Assembly: GCA_938039225.1 (NCBI GenBank)
Contig: CALHVH010000220.1
Span: 1 to 8,500 of the forward strand
DNA length: 8,500 bases
Direction: 5' to 3'
From: an uncultured Gammaproteobacteria bacterium
GTDB lineage: Bacteria; Pseudomonadota; Gammaproteobacteria; Steroidobacterales; JABDMI01
A program made the translations under genes and the position numbers. Under the pieces are notes generated by a model. It saw only the letters and a list, made by a program, of their open reading frames with translations. It was not told where the DNA came from and ran no database searches. Shown one piece after another: positions 6,666 to 8,500 of this stretch. Position 1 is the first letter of the stretch. Every line of letters begins with the position of its first letter.

Positions 6666-8123
6666 ATGAATGATTTAGATTTTACCCAAAAAGAGTTTTC
6701 AAAGCTTCTCGATGTTGCTTGTGAATTAGTCGAAAAGCAATACTCTGAAATGTATAAGCGTCCAGCCTATAGACCATTTACGCCAACAGAAGTAAGGTCT
6801 TGGTTTGATGAAGCTTTGCCGGAAGAGGGTATGGCAGTAGACGCCCTCTTAAAAGAAGCCGATGAGAAAGTGTTGCAAACTGCAACCATGAATCTTGGGC
6901 CACATATGTATGGTTATGTGATGGCAGGCGGCACACAAATCTCAAGCGTTGCCGAATTACTAGCAAACACAGTCAATCAAAATATGGGTAAATGGCACTT
7001 GGGTCCTGCAATGAATGAAATTGAGCAGCGCGTAATTCAATGGGGTGCAGACTTTATTGAATATCGTAGAGAGATTGATGGTGTGCCTGAACAAATTGGT
7101 GGGACTTTGGTGAGCGGTGGATCGGCGGCAAACCTAACTGGACTTACAGTTGCCCGTAATGTGTTTTTTGAAAAATATAAAATTCGTGAAACCGGTTTGT
7201 TTGGTCAAAAGCCATTTATAGTTTATGGTTCAAATGAAACCCATGGTTGTGTTGATAAAAGCCTTGAATTATTGGGTATAGGCACAAACAACTATCGAAA
7301 GATTCAATGTAATGCTGACTACACTATTGATTTAAATGCCCTAAAGAGTCAAATCGAACAAGATAAGAAAGATGGGTTACAGCCATTCTGTGTGATTGGA
7401 AATGCTGGAACAGTGAATACCGGCGCTATAGACGATTTAGATATATTAGCGGATATTGCACAAGAACATGGTCTTTGGTTTCATGTTGATGGCGCTTATG
7501 GAGGCTTAGTTGCAAGTTTAGATTCACACAAACATTTTTATAAGGGAATGGAAAGAGCAGATTCTGTGGCCGTTGATTTTCATAAATGGTTGTATCAACC
7601 TTTTGAAGTTGGCTGTTGTTTAGTAAAGAACTGGGAACTTTTGAAAAAAACTTATTACAAGCGTGCTTCGTACCTTGCTATGGATGCTAAAGATGACGGT
7701 CGCTTGGATTTAAATGGTCATCATTTCCAACTGTCTAGAAATGCGAAAGCGTTTAAAGTTTGGATGAGCTTTAAAGCTTATGGTGCACAGGCCTTTAGAG
7801 ATATGATCCAGAAAGACATAGATTTAACTAAGTACTTAGCCAGATTGGTTGATGACGCAAAAGACTTTACTTTATTTAATGAGCCAGATTTATCTGCTGT
7901 GTGTTTTCAATATATCGGTGATGGCACTAAATCTGATGAAGAATTGAATCGACTCAATCAAAAAATTATTCACGCTCTCGAAAACGATGGACGTGTGTTT
8001 ATTCCCGGTTCGCAATTATTAGGTCAAACTGTGATTAGAGCTTGTTTAATTAACCATAGGAAGCAACAAGAACATGTGGATTTTTTAGTGAAAGTTATTC
8101 GTGATGTGGCCGAGTCCTTATAA
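6666..8123 (+). CDS. PLP-dependent group II amino-acid decarboxylase family protein
   Basis: A 485-residue cytoplasmic enzyme of the fold-type I, group II decarboxylase family (glutamate, aromatic amino acid, tyrosine, diaminobutyrate and related decarboxylases). Visible signatures are SGGSAANLTGLTVAR (150-164, phosphate-binding loop), His193 in ETHGCVDKS (expected to stack on the PLP ring), GNAGTVNTGAIDDL (245-258), Asp275 in HVDGAYGG (pairs with the pyridine nitrogen) and the Schiff-base Lys307 in DFHKWL. The usual family form at that last site is D-A-H-K or D-P-H-K, so Phe305 is a variant. Catalytic residues are intact and the length is normal. The substrate cannot be read from sequence, and some relatives are not decarboxylases at all but amine or aldehyde synthases. 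The ribosome site is weak (AAAAAGAA about 11 bases upstream). Its place between a MarR-GNAT gene and an FrnE-like gene suggests one inducible unit. Confidence 0.92.
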   Translation: MNDLDFTQKEFSKLLDVACELVEKQYSEMYKRPAYRPFTPTEVRSWFDEALPEEGMAVDALLKEADEKVLQTATMNLGPHMYGYVMAGGTQISSVAELLANTVNQNMGKWHLGPAMNEIEQRVIQWGADFIEYRREIDGVPEQIGGTLVSGGSAANLTGLTVARNVFFEKYKIRETGLFGQKPFIVYGSNETHGCVDKSLELLGIGTNNYRKIQCNADYTIDLNALKSQIEQDKKDGLQPFCVIGNAGTVNTGAIDDLDILADIAQEHGLWFHVDGAYGGLVASLDSHKHFYKGMERADSVAVDFHKWLYQPFEVGCCLVKNWELLKKTYYKRASYLAMDAKDDGRLDLNGHHFQLSRNAKAFKVWMSFKAYGAQAFRDMIQKDIDLTKYLARLVDDAKDFTLFNEPDLSAVCFQYIGDGTKSDEELNRLNQKIIHALENDGRVFIPGSQLLGQTVIRACLINHRKQQEHVDFLVKVIRDVAESL

Positions 8124-8140
8124 AAGAAAAAGAGTAGAAC

Positions 8141-8500
8141 ATGACTAAAATAAAAATAGATATTGTTTCAGATGTTTCATGCCCATGGTGCATCATTGGA
8201 TACAAAGGTCTTGAAGCCGCCTTGACTGACATGAACCTTAATGATGAGGTAGAAATTAGTTGGAAGGCATTTGAATTAAATCCCGGAATGCCTAAAGAGG
8301 GGCAGGATAAACGTGAACATTTAGCTCAAAAATATGGTTCAACACTCGAACAAATTTTAGCAAATAGACAAGCTTTAATCGAAAGAGGAGCTTCTGTTGG
8401 GTTCACTTTTAATTACAAAGAAGATAGTAAGGTTTATAACACATTTAATGCTCATCGATTACTGCACTGGGCTAAAGAGTTTGGCTTACAGAGTGAGCTG
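8141..8500 (+). CDS. DsbA-family FrnE-like thiol oxidoreductase, C-terminus cut by window edge
   Basis: The first 120 residues of a DsbA-like protein of the FrnE/2-hydroxychromene-2-carboxylate isomerase superfamily; relatives are about 210-240 residues, so roughly half is visible. The first strand KIDIVSDVSCPWC carries the redox pair Cys14 and Cys17 (CPWC). The family features FELNPGMP (44-51) and NTFNAHRLLHWA (100-111) follow. The true 2-hydroxychromene isomerases often have Ser in place of the first cysteine, so the intact CPWC favours the oxidoreductase branch. No signal peptide is present, implying a cytoplasmic location, as for FrnE of Deinococcus. AAGAG lies six bases before the ATG, and the gene begins only 17 bases after the decarboxylase stop, so they are almost certainly co-transcribed. 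The second Cys pair seen in some FrnE proteins would lie beyond the window. Confidence 0.9.
   Translation, partial: MTKIKIDIVSDVSCPWCIIGYKGLEAALTDMNLNDEVEISWKAFELNPGMPKEGQDKREHLAQKYGSTLEQILANRQALIERGASVGFTFNYKEDSKVYNTFNAHRLLHWAKEFGLQSEL

Noticed and set aside
1..8500. Mobile element, prophage, CRISPR array or defence island
   Set aside because: No transposase, integrase, spaced direct repeats, terminal repeats or nuclease/helicase genes were seen; most genes are ordinary chromosomal families with intact motifs.

Overview
The window looks like chromosomal DNA of a Gram-negative gammaproteobacterium with AT-rich codon use. The evidence is a radC gene divergent from coaBC (an arrangement also found in Escherichia coli), a KefC-type glutathione-gated antiporter, a lipobox-bearing lipoprotein and a Sec-exported periplasmic-type protein. 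A marine, Kangiella-like lineage is a guess from overall feel and is not supported by any marker gene here. No rRNA, tRNA, transposase, phage gene, integrase or CRISPR array was seen.

Left part, minus strand (1-2460): radC (2460 to 1786) is followed 67 bases later by a kefC-like K+/H+ antiporter (1718 to beyond base 1, so its C-terminus is missing). They probably share a transcript, with a possible extra promoter just before kefC. Middle, plus strand: coaBC (2615-3886), the bifunctional CoA-biosynthesis enzyme, is transcribed divergently from radC across a 154-base gap. In E. coli coaBC is followed by dut. Here it is followed instead by a pair of envelope genes: a thioredoxin-fold lipoprotein with a long flexible linker (3983-4732) and an exported protein of unknown function starting with GTG (4791-5456).

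Right part, plus strand (5457-8500): a 224-base intergenic region leads into a tight three-gene run. It encodes a MarR regulator fused to a GNAT acetyltransferase (5681-6628), a PLP-dependent group II amino-acid decarboxylase (6666-8123) and a DsbA-like FrnE-type thiol oxidoreductase (8141 to beyond 8500). A good sigma70-like promoter (5619-5647) is followed by a 22-bp near-perfect palindrome (5651-5672) lying between the -10 element and the start codon, which is where an autorepressing MarR protein would bind. This regulator-acetyltransferase/decarboxylase/oxidoreductase unit is the most interesting part of the window: one protein could sense a compound and acetylate the amine made by the neighbouring decarboxylase. 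That coupling is a hypothesis, not something the sequence proves.

All intergenic gaps are shorter than 300 bases. No convincing rho-independent terminator was found anywhere.
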